Below are positions 16,242 through 24,637 of a stretch of DNA of 64,000 nt, in pieces. The notes beneath the pieces were generated by a model that saw only the letters and a program-made list of their open reading frames with translations, did no database searches and had not been told where the DNA came from. Each line of letters opens with the position of its first letter. The stretch's first letter is position 1. Source of the stretch: Paenibacillus sp. R14(2021) (GTDB taxonomy: Bacteria; Bacillota; Bacilli; Paenibacillales; Paenibacillaceae); the NCBI RefSeq assembly GCF_019431355.1, contig NZ_CP080269.1, positions 1,922,001-1,986,000 of the forward strand. Reading direction: 5' to 3'. The translations under genes and the position numbers were made by a program.

Positions 16242-18446
16242 CTAAAAAAAGCTGTCCCATTCGCTGTTTACAAGTATTTTCCCTGTTTTTTTGAGCTCTT
16301 GGCGGGCAGAGGCCACCAATTCTCGCATTCCGACCTGCCTGCCCTCCGAAGCAGCCATGAACGCGGCAGTCAGGACGATGTTCTTAATGTTGCCGCCCGC
16401 CACTTCGATCCGGGACGCCAGGGCGGTGAAGTCGACGTCTGCCGAGAGCGGCGTCGCGGCAGGGAACATCGACCGCCACAGCTTCTCCCGGTGCTCGGCA
16501 TCCGGGAACGGAAACTTGACGACGATATTGATCCGGCGCATGAACGCATCGTCGATATTTTGCTGGAAATTCGTTGCCAAAATCGAAATACCCTCGTATT
16601 CTTCCATCTTCTGCAGCAGGTAGGCTGTCTCCACGTTGGCGTATTTGTCATGCGCATCTTTTACTTCCGAGCGCTTGCCGAACAGGGCGTCAGATTCGTC
16701 GAAGAAGAGGATGGCGTTCGTCCGCTGGGCTTCTTTGAAAATCTCGTGCAGGTTTTTCTCGGTTTCTCCGATATACTTGCTGATGACTTGGGACAGATCG
16801 ATCTTGAACGCTTCCAGCCGAAGCTCCTTCGCTACGACCTCTGCCGCCATGGTCTTGCCCGTGCCGGGAGGTCCGGCAAACAGCATGCTCAGTCCCTTGC
16901 CGTAGGAGAGCTTGCTATCGAACCCCCAGGAGCCGTATACTTGGCGCCGGAATTTCATCATATTGCTCGCCTGCTGGAGCAATTCCATAGGTTCGTGCGG
17001 GAGAATAAGATCGTCCCATGTATACCTCGGATTCAGTCTGCGCGCCTTCTTCTCCAGCTCATGATTGAGCTGTGCAGCCGCTCCTTGCTCCAGATGCGCC
17101 TCCGTCACGGCATCAGACCCGTCGTGTGCAGCAAGCCGATTGGCGTGACTTAAGGCCCGGCTGATTTGACCAGGCGCGAAGCGGAATTTATCCGCCATCG
17201 CTTCCGCAGCCGCGGCGGAAGCTTGATCTCCTTCGCTCCAAGTGCGCCAGAGCATCCGCTGCTCTTCAATAGCAGGCGGCTCCAGCTTCACTTGAACGAT
17301 CAGCGCTTGCTTAGGGAGCGGCAGCTCGCTGTAGTGCGCCCGTTCTTGGGACAGCCATAACAGCAAGCCGCCTGTTCTAGCCACCCATTGTGCCAGTGCT
17401 GTGCGGCAGCCCGACAGCTTGCCTTCCTGCCCCATGAAATGATCGCCGCCCGCGATGGCCGGTATGGCATGGGTCAGCTTGGCTTCCCGAAACAACTGAT
17501 TCAGGAGCTCATAGAAGGCGCCGCGTTCCCCGTCCAGCCGGCTTGCATCAAGCAGCAGCAAGGGCCTGCCCAGCGATGCCGCCAGGTGCTGCGCCTGCAG
17601 CCGCTTGCCGGTCCCGCTCTGTCCCCAGACATGCAGAACTACCGGTTTCTCCTCATCCTCGTGCAGTTCTGCTGTTCGCCGCATTTCCGCCTGTATAGAT
17701 GAGCCGACCAGAAGCGGCTGCAGCTGTCCCGCCTCTTCCGATTGACTCCAGCGTTCCACCCATCCGTCCAATCGTCCGTCGAACGGTTCCGCTTCCAGCA
17801 GAAACGACACAATGCGCGGGTCTAGCTTGAGCGGCCGGGCCAGCAGCGTAGCAGCTGTGTCCTCATCTGCTGCCAGCAGCCAGCGGCGCAGCCCGCTTTC
17901 GCCTTGAAATGCGCTTCTAGCCTCATAACGTTCCTTCTCTGAGCTGCAGAGCAGTTTGAGCGCCAGGTCCATCGTCGGCAGCTTGCAGGTAACGTCATCC
18001 TGCAGAAAGCCGAACAGCTTGTCGTACTTGCGATGAAGCTCAGGAGCCAGAGCGAGCATGACAACGCGCTGCTCCAACTCTCCCAATCCGAAACGCGACG
18101 CCAATTGCAGCAGCCGGGGCTGCTCGTCCAAGGCAAGCTCGCGGCTAAGTGACAGCTTCGTCTGAATCTCTTGATCCAACAAGCGGAGCTCATCCTGCAT
18201 AACGGCAAGCTCAGGCGGAAGCGCAACTGCTTCCGCTTCGGCCCCTTGACGTTCGGCCAACAGTCGATATACCTCATCCTCTGTCACAATCAAGCCGCGC
18301 ATAGGGTCTGTCGGGTTAACGTGATCCAGCTCAATTCTGCACTGCAGTTGAAACATAATGATGGCATCCAGCTTCCGCAGCTCATCCTTCCAATGCTCGC
18401 GGCTGCTGCTGTAGGGTGCTAGTGTCATGCCTGGGATCGACTCCAT
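16242..18446 (-). CDS. AAA+ ATPase of the eCIS (Afp15-like)
   Basis: 734 aa with two AAA modules. The N-terminal one is degenerate: its P-loop near residue 277 reads GQSGTGKR with Arg in place of the usual Ser/Thr. The C-terminal one is complete: Walker A AGPPGTGKTMAAEVVAKEL near 525, Walker B LFFDESDALFG near 582, sensor ILATNFQQNID and an arginine-finger region AFMRRINIVVKFPFPD. Afp15-type ATPases are needed for assembly of stable particles. It is the first gene of the operon, preceded by a terminator at 18487-18512. Start is the ATG at 18446 or Met7 at 18428; neither SD is strong. The 144 bases after it hold no clear gene. Confidence 0.9.
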   Translation of the reverse strand: MESIPGMTLAPYSSSREHWKDELRKLDAIIMFQLQCRIELDHVNPTDPMRGLIVTEDEVYRLLAERQGAEAEAVALPPELAVMQDELRLLDQEIQTKLSLSRELALDEQPRLLQLASRFGLGELEQRVVMLALAPELHRKYDKLFGFLQDDVTCKLPTMDLALKLLCSSEKERYEARSAFQGESGLRRWLLAADEDTAATLLARPLKLDPRIVSFLLEAEPFDGRLDGWVERWSQSEEAGQLQPLLVGSSIQAEMRRTAELHEDEEKPVVLHVWGQSGTGKRLQAQHLAASLGRPLLLLDASRLDGERGAFYELLNQLFREAKLTHAIPAIAGGDHFMGQEGKLSGCRTALAQWVARTGGLLLWLSQERAHYSELPLPKQALIVQVKLEPPAIEEQRMLWRTWSEGDQASAAAAEAMADKFRFAPGQISRALSHANRLAAHDGSDAVTEAHLEQGAAAQLNHELEKKARRLNPRYTWDDLILPHEPMELLQQASNMMKFRRQVYGSWGFDSKLSYGKGLSMLFAGPPGTGKTMAAEVVAKELRLEAFKIDLSQVISKYIGETEKNLHEIFKEAQRTNAILFFDESDALFGKRSEVKDAHDKYANVETAYLLQKMEEYEGISILATNFQQNIDDAFMRRINIVVKFPFPDAEHREKLWRSMFPAATPLSADVDFTALASRIEVAGGNIKNIVLTAAFMAASEGRQVGMRELVASARQELKKTGKILVNSEWDSFF

Positions 18447-18486
18447 TCGTGCTTATTCGCTAGTTTCTTTCCTATCTTACACAATA

Positions 18487-18512
18487 AAAGAGCTCTCAAG
18501 CGAGAGCTCTTT
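18487..18512 (-). terminator. Rho-independent terminator before the eCIS operon
   Basis: An 11-bp perfect inverted repeat AAAGAGCTCTC with a 4-base loop, followed on the minus strand by a T-rich tail. It ends the 135-aa gene and separates it from the eCIS ATPase gene, so the eCIS operon probably has its own promoter in the 40 bases after it; I could not identify one. Confidence 0.75.
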
Positions 18513-18562
18513 CGTAATTTTTTCGGGTTTAAACCGTCATTGCACGTGCAGTTAGCCGTGCT

Positions 18563-18970
18563 TCAGCCGTCTGAATCCTTTCGCAATATGACGCAGTCAA
18601 AGATATTCATCATATCGCTTCGCGCTTGATGGATGAATCCTAAGACGGAATGCTCCAGATTGCTCGTGCATAGCGACGCATTGACCATAATTTGCCGGTC
18701 CTTGATTACGACCGACATTTCATTGTTCGTCGGATAGCGGTATACTTCGTCAAACACGTTCGTTTGTGCATAGTACTCCGGCAGAACGACCGAAAACATC
18801 AGTAATGGTGGTTCGTCGCCGGCGTTATAAATGCGAAATTGTTCCTTAAGCGGGTAGTTGTTTTTTGTCCATCGATAACCATATATGTAAGTGTGATCGA
18901 GCTGCCATACAGGCTCGAACCGGCTCGTCGCATCCTCGAATAACGCTCTATAGAACTCTAGCAATTTCAT
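18563..18970 (-). CDS. Conserved hypothetical protein, 135 aa
   Basis: Not recognised. It is soluble, with no signal peptide or membrane segment, and rich in aromatic residues. It begins MKLLEFYRALFEDATSRFEPVWQ and has a central PLLMFSVVLPEYYAQ strand region, then a helix near the end (LEHSVLGFIHQARSDMMNIFD). The composition suggests a compact alpha/beta fold. SD AGAGGTGG lies nine bases before the ATG, and a possible -10 TATAAT is at 19039-19044 on this strand. It is transcribed in the same direction as the eCIS operon but a terminator separates them, so no functional link can be claimed. Confidence 0.7.
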   Translation of the reverse strand: MKLLEFYRALFEDATSRFEPVWQLDHTYIYGYRWTKNNYPLKEQFRIYNAGDEPPLLMFSVVLPEYYAQTNVFDEVYRYPTNNEMSVVIKDRQIMVNASLCTSNLEHSVLGFIHQARSDMMNIFDCVILRKDSDG

Positions 18971-19155
18971 AATTGACCACCTCTAACCCGATCGCAATAT
19001 GTCATGATGCAGGCCTCCTCGTTTTCGCGCTTCGCTCTATTATAGAGGTTAAATATTTAGTAAGTTCATGGTCCTCGTTTGAATTGTGTGAACTTTCGCG
19101 TATTTTATTTGGAAAGTGTTAGCTTCCAGCTCCTAAAATCCCCTATTCAACACAA

Positions 19156-19188
19156 AAAGACCGACCCCACAAAAGGAAATCGATCTTT
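19156..19188 (-). terminator. Terminator after the HAD/ABM gene pair
   Basis: On the minus strand AAAGATCGA pairs with TCGGTCTTT (one T-G pair), followed by TTTTGTG. It lies 18 bases after the HAD stop. Confidence 0.55.
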
Positions 19189-19205
19189 CCATACAGCCGT
19201 GCAGG

Positions 19206-19868
19206 TCATTCGAATGCAGCTGACAAGTCTTGGATCGTTGCAAAATAGTGCGTCGCTCCCGCGTCCTCCAACTCTTGCTTCGAACCATAGCCGAAGCCAA
19301 TCCCGATGGAGGCAAGTCCATTATTGGCGGCCCCGATAATATCGTGCTTCCGATCGCCAACCATAACAGCAGCTGCTTTATCGATATCGAGAAGCTCTGC
19401 GAGATGCGCGATTAACTGCGTTTTGTCGGAACGCGTTCCGTCCAGCTCGCTTCCCCCAATGTGCTCGAAGAACGACTCCAGTTTGAAGTGCTGCAGAATG
19501 CGTTCGGCGAATACGGCCGGTTTGGACGTGCAAAGGATCAACCGCCGGCCTTGTCCCTTCAGCTGATGGAGCAGCTCCGGTATGCCGGGAAACAGTTCAT
19601 TCTCAAACATCCCCCGCTCTAGGAAATAGACACGATAATGGTCGATCGCCGCCTTCGCTTCCTCGGCATCCATGCCGCATAGCGCTTGAAAAGACTCGGC
19701 TAGCGGCGGACCGACGAATGGACGAAGCTGCTGCTTTGAGGGAATATCCTTATTCATCTGGCGAATCGCGAACTGCACGGCGTTCAGAATGCCCTCTCCA
19801 GGATCAGTAAGCGTGCCGTCCAGATCAAATAAGATTGTACGGTAGGACTTCAACGTCAATTCGTTCAT
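19206..19868 (-). CDS. HAD family hydrolase, phosphoglycolate phosphatase-like
   Basis: 220 aa. Motif I is ILFDLDGTLTDPGEG (nucleophile and acid Asp), followed by a helical cap domain, motif II LILCTSKP with the conserved Thr/Ser, a Lys in the SDKTQLIAHL region and motif IV MVGDRKHDIIGAANNG. This is the Gph/PpaX-like branch of class I HAD phosphatases; the physiological substrate cannot be told. Start is the ATG at 19868 with AGGAG ten bases upstream. It follows the ABM-domain gene by 16 bases, so both are probably co-transcribed. Confidence 0.85.
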   Translation of the reverse strand: MNELTLKSYRTILFDLDGTLTDPGEGILNAVQFAIRQMNKDIPSKQQLRPFVGPPLAESFQALCGMDAEEAKAAIDHYRVYFLERGMFENELFPGIPELLHQLKGQGRRLILCTSKPAVFAERILQHFKLESFFEHIGGSELDGTRSDKTQLIAHLAELLDIDKAAAVMVGDRKHDIIGAANNGLASIGIGFGYGSKQELEDAGATHYFATIQDLSAAFE

Positions 19869-19884
19869 AGTCGGAACACTCCTG

Positions 19885-20181
19885 TCAGTGGATTTGGATA
19901 TTCTCGTAATGCTCGACCACCGGGAAAGGCTCGTAGTAATGATGCAGCAGCCTGCGCCACTCCTGATATTGCGCAGATTGTCTGAAGCCGACCGTATGAT
20001 CCTCCAACGTTTCCCACCACACCAAGAGCAGATACTGATGTCTGTTCTCCAGGCATCGCCGAAGCTCATGGTTCACATAGCCCTTCATCGACGCGATGAG
20101 CGCCGAGGCCTCTATAAAGCTAGGTACGAACGAAGCATCAAGCTCCGGTTTCACATGCAGAACGGCTGTTTCTAATATCAT
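19885..20181 (-). CDS. ABM-domain protein (antibiotic biosynthesis monooxygenase fold)
   Basis: 98 aa. It shows the dimeric alpha/beta-barrel ABM pattern: ILETAVLHVKPELDASFVPSFIEASALIASMKG, then LRRCLENRHQYLLLVWWETLEDHTVGFRQ and WRRLLHHYYEPFPVVEHY. Members are small cofactor-free oxygenases or heme-handling proteins; activity here is unknown. The start is Met13 of the longer frame because AAGGAGA lies seven bases before it. It probably forms an operon with the downstream HAD phosphatase gene. Confidence 0.8.
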   Translation of the reverse strand: MILETAVLHVKPELDASFVPSFIEASALIASMKGYVNHELRRCLENRHQYLLLVWWETLEDHTVGFRQSAQYQEWRRLLHHYYEPFPVVEHYENIQIH

Positions 20182-20219
20182 GACTATCTCTCCTTCAATC
20201 CACATTGTGCATACCACTA

Positions 20220-20777
20220 CTAGAATTTAAAATGCGCCTTGATCAGGCGGGCCGCCTGTTCCGGCTCCAGACCGCTGTTGTTCAATCGAAAATAACGTTC
20301 CCCGGGTACTTCTCCTGGATCTGAGTTCAGCCTATAGGTATCCAGACTTCGCAAAAGCTCCCACTCCGAATGCTCTACGTTCCGCTTTGTCGGCTTCTGC
20401 TCCAGACGATAAGGCGTGCGGTTCCGCTCCAGCCTCTTTTCCAAATCCGCTTCCAGTTCTACTAAATAAACCTCGCCGCCTTGAGACTCGAAAATCTCGC
20501 TGGCTTTGCGGACAAAATCCCAATCCTCTTGTTGATTAAACGCCCAGACGTACGTGAAAATCAGACCTTCCATCTCGCTGGCAGCAACGGTTTTGAAAAT
20601 TTCGGTTCGAAACAGCTCCGTTAATCGCCAAGCTTCCGAGCTGAAGCCGAACAGCGGGTGAAGCAGCTCGATTGTCATATGATTATGAAATAGCTTCAGA
20701 CCGGTTATTTTCTCAAGCTCGCGGCCGACAGTCATTTTACCTACCGCCTGCGGACCAAATAAGAGAACAAATTTCAT
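20220..20777 (-). CDS. P-loop NTPase, small-molecule kinase-like
   Basis: 185 aa. Walker A GPQAVGKMTVGREL lies at residues 8-21. A region LKLFHNHMTIELLHPLFGF follows, as in shikimate- or gluconate-kinase-like P-loop proteins, and later VYLVELEADLEKRLERNRTPYR looks like the substrate lid with arginines. It is therefore probably a small phosphotransferase of the AAA_33 or cytidylate-kinase-like group. No substrate is implied by the neighbours. SD GGGGAGG is eight bases before the ATG. Confidence 0.72.
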   Translation of the reverse strand: MKFVLLFGPQAVGKMTVGRELEKITGLKLFHNHMTIELLHPLFGFSSEAWRLTELFRTEIFKTVAASEMEGLIFTYVWAFNQQEDWDFVRKASEIFESQGGEVYLVELEADLEKRLERNRTPYRLEQKPTKRNVEHSEWELLRSLDTYRLNSDPGEVPGERYFRLNNSGLEPEQAARLIKAHFKF

Positions 20778-20854
20778 AGGCTGCCTCCCCTATCAATTTG
20801 GAAAATTATATCCAACATCGTAGGAAACGGCAATCATTTTCTCTTTGGGGCATC

Positions 20855-20889
20855 AAAAAAGCATCTGCCCTCCACCAAGGACAGATGCT
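20855..20889 (-). terminator. Terminator after hisA-like gene
   Basis: On the minus strand AGCATCTG-CC pairs with GG-CAGATGCT around an 8-base loop, followed by six T. It ends the VanZ/HAD/HisA transcript. Confidence 0.8.
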
Positions 20890-20921
20890 CTTAAAGGATT
20901 TCACTTGTTAGGGGGCCGTCG

Positions 20922-21677
20922 TTACCGGCTGCATGCAGCGACAACCTCTTGATAGGACAAGCTTCCGCCGAAGATATCGAGCGCGCTGCCGATCGTAATA
21001 TCCAGCTTGCCGGCCGTCAGCGAACGGAACAGCTCCAAATCCTCGAACGACCGAGCGCCGCCCGCGTAAGTGGTCGGTATTGTCACCCAGCCTGCCAGCT
21101 GCTCGACTAAGCTTCTTAATATCCCCGTTCGTTTGCCCTCTACATCAACGGCATGCACGAGAAACTCGTCGCAATATTTTTCAAGCTCCCGCAAGTTCTC
21201 CTCATTGACCGTGAAGCTGCTGAACGTCTTCCACTGATTGGTCACAACGACCCACTGATCGTCCTTCTCCTTGCAGCTCAGATCGATAACGAGCCGATCC
21301 TTGCCGACTTCGGATACAATTCGCTGCAAATTGCCCATATTCAGCTGACCGTCACGAAAAATATATGACGTGACGATGACATGGGAAGCCCCTGCTTCCA
21401 AATACAGCGCCGCATTCTCCGCATGAATGCCGCCGCCGATCTGTAAGCCGCCCGGGTAGGCGCGGAGCGCGGCGAGCGCCGCTTCTTCATTGCCGCCGCC
21501 AAGCATGATGACGTGGCCGCCCGTTAGCTTGTCCCGTAGAAACATGTCCGCGTAGTAAGCTGAATCGTGCTCGGAAACAAAGTTCTCCACGACACCCTTG
21601 CCGCTAGCGTCCAGCGTTTCTCCGACGATTTGTTTCACTTTGCCGCTGTGCAGGTCAATACACGGTCTGAATTTCAT
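20922..21677 (-). CDS. HisA-like isomerase of the eukaryotic type
   Basis: 251 aa. The sequence matches the eukaryotic-type ProFAR isomerase branch (yeast His6-like) rather than the common bacterial HisA: FRPCIDLHSGKVKQIVG at the N-terminus, YYADMFLRDKLTGGHVIMLGGGN, LQIGGGIHAENAALYLEAGASHVIVTSYIF, DRLVIDLSCKEKDDQWVVV, EFLVHAVDVEGKRTGI and ITIGSALDIFGG. It should isomerise ProFAR to PRFAR in histidine synthesis by an Amadori rearrangement. No other his gene lies in the window. The start overlaps the stop of the preceding HAD gene by four bases (ATGA). Confidence 0.85.
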   Translation of the reverse strand: MKFRPCIDLHSGKVKQIVGETLDASGKGVVENFVSEHDSAYYADMFLRDKLTGGHVIMLGGGNEEAALAALRAYPGGLQIGGGIHAENAALYLEAGASHVIVTSYIFRDGQLNMGNLQRIVSEVGKDRLVIDLSCKEKDDQWVVVTNQWKTFSSFTVNEENLRELEKYCDEFLVHAVDVEGKRTGILRSLVEQLAGWVTIPTTYAGGARSFEDLELFRSLTAGKLDITIGSALDIFGGSLSYQEVVAACSR

Positions 21678-22387
21678 CGATGTCCCTCTTCTCTCGTAAT
21701 GATATCCACCAGCTCGGACAGGGCATGAATCGTATGCGCCGGACTGATCTCTTCACGAACCGGCTTCCGGTTTGGATTATAATGGCAGAAATCGATTCGT
21801 GACATCCGCGCGCCTTCGTAGTCATCCGTCAAGGAATCACCGACGAACAGAATTTCCGAGCGATCTACGCCTAGCGCTTCCACGGCTCTATCGAAAATCA
21901 ACTTGTCCGGCTTGCTTACGCCGATCTCGTCCGAAATGAACAGATGCTGAAAGTAATGCGATACGCCTCCAGCCGCCAGCCGTTTGCGCTGTGCTTCTCC
22001 AATGCCATTCGAGACGATACCAACCCGATATCGGCCGTGAAGCCGAGCGAGAAGTTCCTCAGTCCCGTCCATGAAGTGGCAGGTCGCACTGAATATTTTC
22101 CAATAAGTAGACGCTAGAGAACGGGACAGCGTACTGTCATGACCCATTTGGAGAAGGGTATCTCGGAACGAATAATCCAGCACCTGCGAGATATGCAGAC
22201 GATGTTCTACGCGATTGATCCAATAGTTCCAATTGATCGGCGCGAAGACCGTACGAAAGGTCTCCCACTCGAAGCCCTCAAGCTCAGCCAGCCGGTGAAC
22301 ATCAATCGTCTGTCGCATCGCCTCATGCTCGCTGGTATCGTAATTCAGGAGCGTATTATCCAGATCAAAAAGAATTGCTTTATACAT
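21674..22387 (-). CDS. HAD family hydrolase, YjjG/noncanonical nucleotidase-like
   Basis: 237 aa. Motif I is AILFDLDNTLLNYD, motif II VGIVSNGIGEAQRKRL, then a Lys in DEIGVSKPDKLIFDRA and motif IV ILFVGDSLTDDYEGA followed by a Cys-Tyr-Asn-Pro region (FCHYNPNRKP). This pattern is typical of YjjG/YfnB-type nucleotidases. The start at 22387 lies two bases after the stop of the VanZ gene; the longer frame back to 22441 runs inside that gene. The stop overlaps the HisA-like start, so the three genes form one transcript. Confidence 0.83.
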   Translation of the reverse strand: MYKAILFDLDNTLLNYDTSEHEAMRQTIDVHRLAELEGFEWETFRTVFAPINWNYWINRVEHRLHISQVLDYSFRDTLLQMGHDSTLSRSLASTYWKIFSATCHFMDGTEELLARLHGRYRVGIVSNGIGEAQRKRLAAGGVSHYFQHLFISDEIGVSKPDKLIFDRAVEALGVDRSEILFVGDSLTDDYEGARMSRIDFCHYNPNRKPVREEISPAHTIHALSELVDIITREEGHR

Positions 22388-22389
22388 GA

Positions 22390-22809
22390 CTAAGCGGTCA
22401 CTCGCTTTCGGATCAAATGCAAACACGCAAACCCCAGCCATGCTCCGACCGTATTGAGCAGAATATCGTCGATATCGAAGCTGCCTCGTTGAAGCAGCAG
22501 CTGCAGGGACTCAAGCAGAAACAATGCAAGCACGAAGACCACCGTAAACTTCAGCAGCTTTAGACGGCATATATACGGTACGGTAAGACCAAGCGGAGCG
22601 AAAACGGCAATATTGCCGACGAGATTCACCAGCCAATAATTCAGGTCGAAGCGGCCAGCATGAACAACATACAGCTTGATCGTATGTAAGGGCACGACGT
22701 TATAATGATAGCCGGACGAATGTGAGCTTGACCGGCCGAATCCGATAAACATCCAATAAATGAGCAGGACAGTATACGCGCACACTAGTATTCCAGTGAC
22801 TACCTTCAT
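22390..22809 (-). CDS. VanZ family membrane protein
   Basis: 139 aa with about four membrane segments (VVTGILVCAYTVLLIYWMFIGF, then NYWLVNLVGNIAVFAPLGL, FTVVFVLALFLLESLQLLL and LLNTVGAWLGFACLHL). The motif NLVGNIAVFAPLGLTVP followed by GSFDIDDILLNTVGAWLGF is the VanZ signature. VanZ proteins confer low teicoplanin resistance in enterococcal clusters, but genomic homologues have no settled role. The start at 22809 follows GAGGTG by nine bases; an ATG at 22827 lacks an SD. Confidence 0.85.
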   Translation of the reverse strand: MKVVTGILVCAYTVLLIYWMFIGFGRSSSHSSGYHYNVVPLHTIKLYVVHAGRFDLNYWLVNLVGNIAVFAPLGLTVPYICRLKLLKFTVVFVLALFLLESLQLLLQRGSFDIDDILLNTVGAWLGFACLHLIRKRVTA

Positions 22810-22858
22810 TCGCTCGACGCACCTCATCTGCAGAACGATGTTCGCTCTCGCCCCTTCT

Positions 22859-23359
22859 CTATTTCAGCAGCTTCTGATAGCAAACCAAATCGAGCCAACG
22901 GTCGAATTTATAGGCAATCTCTTCATAGCAGGCGACCTGCTTATAGCCAAGCTTGCCGAATAACGCGATGCTGCCCGCATTTTCGGTACATATTGCCGCC
23001 ACCAGGGAATGATAATTCAAGGCTCGGGCCGTCTCCTCTAGAAACAAGCCCGCTTCCTTGCCGATTCCTTGTCCAGTAAATGAAGGCTCCAAGTAAATGG
23101 CAAGCTCCGCCGTTACATTGAACGCCGGACGCTTCTTATGCTGCGTCAGCATCAGATATCCAGCATATTGCCCTTCAGCCAATACGACGTACGAACGGTA
23201 CATGTCCGCCAGCGGCTCGATCAGCTGCTTCATTTGCTCTGCCGAATAAGGCCGCAGGTCGAATGAAACCGTCGTGTGTTCGACAAAATAATTGTAGGTA
23301 CCGCGAACCTGCTCCAAATAACGATCCGAATATGCCTCAAACGTCAGCTTGCCTTTCAT
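22859..23359 (-). CDS. GNAT family N-acetyltransferase
   Basis: 166 aa. The acetyl-CoA binding region is visible as LAIYLEPSFTGQGIGKEAGLFLEETA near residues 87-112 (Q/R-x-x-G-x-G/A signature), then YHSLVAAICTENAGSIALFGKLGYKQVACYE, the usual strand 5 and C-terminal helix. Substrate unknown; phosphinothricin acetyltransferase-like members share this layout. SD GAGGTG is seven bases before the ATG. It stands between the VanZ gene and a lipoprotein gene, in the same direction. Confidence 0.82.
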   Translation of the reverse strand: MKGKLTFEAYSDRYLEQVRGTYNYFVEHTTVSFDLRPYSAEQMKQLIEPLADMYRSYVVLAEGQYAGYLMLTQHKKRPAFNVTAELAIYLEPSFTGQGIGKEAGLFLEETARALNYHSLVAAICTENAGSIALFGKLGYKQVACYEEIAYKFDRWLDLVCYQKLLK

Positions 23360-23409
23360 CGTTGCACCTCGCGCAATTCTAGTCTTATGCCCTGCTTATA
23401 GCTGTATCG

Positions 23410-23883
23410 CTATTCCCAGCGTTCGATACTGTAAACTTTAAACGCGTGCGCATCCGTGTGCTGCGTCACCGTATAAATCCATTGGTATTCATTCACCGTC
23501 GAACGGCCGTCGGGGTAATACACGCCGACATTCTCGGTAACATAAAACTTATATTCGCCGTTGATTTTCTGGATATTCATAATTTGATAACGGATCAGCT
23601 TTTCTTTAATATTTTTCTCGCTGAGCCGGCGGACTAGGCTTTGCTGCTCCGCGTACAGAGGACCGTTCGGATCGATCAGCCCCTCGACGAGGGAGAACCG
23701 GTTCTTGTTCACGGCCTCGACTATGGACTCCTCGTATGCGTTCATCACATCGGTCGCCCCGGAGGAATCCCGATAATCCACCTGTTCGCCAGACGGCCCT
23801 CCCGGTTCATGAGAATCGTCTTTTTCGGAACAGGCACTAAGCAGCAAAGTCAGACCTAGCAGCAGTAACGCTATTCTGCGCAT
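23410..23883 (-). CDS. Lipoprotein, NTF2-like/TcaA-type C-terminal domain
   Basis: 157 aa. A clear lipoprotein signal peptide (RRIALLLLGLTLLLSAC, lipobox LSAC) is followed by an acidic linker (SEKDDSHEPGG). The folded part (MNAYEESIVEAVNKNRFSLVEGLIDP, then LVRRLSEKNIKEKLIRYQIMN and KFYVTENVGVYYPDG, YQWIYTVTQ) looks like the NTF2-like domain found in TcaA-type cell-envelope proteins. It would be anchored on the outer face of the membrane. Ligand and role are unknown. Confidence 0.8.
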   Translation of the reverse strand: MRRIALLLLGLTLLLSACSEKDDSHEPGGPSGEQVDYRDSSGATDVMNAYEESIVEAVNKNRFSLVEGLIDPNGPLYAEQQSLVRRLSEKNIKEKLIRYQIMNIQKINGEYKFYVTENVGVYYPDGRSTVNEYQWIYTVTQHTDAHAFKVYSIERWE

Positions 23884-23992
23884 CTATGTCGTCTCCCGTC
23901 TGAATGATTAGCCTCGTTCAATCCAATTGATACCGCGTTCAGCCTTAACGTAAATTCTATTCTACCATGAATCAGTGCTTAACATAAATGGC

Positions 23993-24577
23993 TTACTTAT
24001 CCGTCCAAGACGGGTTCAGCAGAACCATATGAATATGATCTTCCCATACACCGTGAATGCGCAGGTAGTTATGGGCAAGTCCTTCGTGCTTGAAGCCAAG
24101 CCGTTCACAGACCTTAAGCGAAGGCCCGTTGCGCGGCATAATATTCGCTTCGATTCGGTGCAAATTCAGTTCGTCGAATGCAAAAGCAATGACATGGGAC
24201 AAGGCCTCCGTCATATAACCTTTATTCCGATGTCCCGCGTCCGTCCGGTATCCTAGATGGCAGGATTGAAATGCGCCGCGAATGATATTGTTAAGCGATA
24301 CCGTCCCGATCAAATCGCCGTCTGGATCCTCTGCTGCGCACAGCCATAAACGGATGCCATGCCCGGCTTCCATCATACGGTGATCGTTCTGAATCAGCTG
24401 TCTTTGCACGTCAAGCGTGAAGTAGTCTTCGTCGCGGTCCGGCTCCCATTCGGCAAGCGCCTCGCGGTTACGCCTCACGAACGCAAGCGCTCGTTCCGCA
24501 TCGGACTCGTCGATGACGCGAAGAATGAGATGCTTCGAATTTAGCTTTAGCTGCATCATTTCATGTAACGATTTCAT
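23993..24577 (-). CDS. GNAT family N-acetyltransferase, RimJ/YdaF-like
   Basis: 194 aa. Pattern of the RimJ/RimL branch: SKHLILRVIDESDAERALAFV at the N-terminus, GTVSLNNIIRGAFQSCHLGYRTDAGHRNKGYMTEALSHVIAFAF (acetyl-CoA loop HRNKGYM), then LHRIEANIMPRNGPSLKVCERLGFKHEG and WEDHIHMVLL. Such enzymes acetylate N-termini of ribosomal proteins or spermidine-like amines; the substrate cannot be told. SD CGGAG lies before the ATG. Monocistronic by appearance. Confidence 0.85.
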   Translation of the reverse strand: MKSLHEMMQLKLNSKHLILRVIDESDAERALAFVRRNREALAEWEPDRDEDYFTLDVQRQLIQNDHRMMEAGHGIRLWLCAAEDPDGDLIGTVSLNNIIRGAFQSCHLGYRTDAGHRNKGYMTEALSHVIAFAFDELNLHRIEANIMPRNGPSLKVCERLGFKHEGLAHNYLRIHGVWEDHIHMVLLNPSWTDK

Positions 24578-24637
24578 GGCTCTTGCTCCGTTCTTTTTGT
24601 ATGCGTGCGACGCTCTTGTATCTATGCGCTTCCCAGT

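Noticed and set aside
1-18446. Interpretation of region 1 as a prophage
   Set aside because: DUF4255 cap, Afp15-like ATPase and LysM adaptor are eCIS-specific, and no capsid, portal, terminase, holin or integrase gene is present in view.
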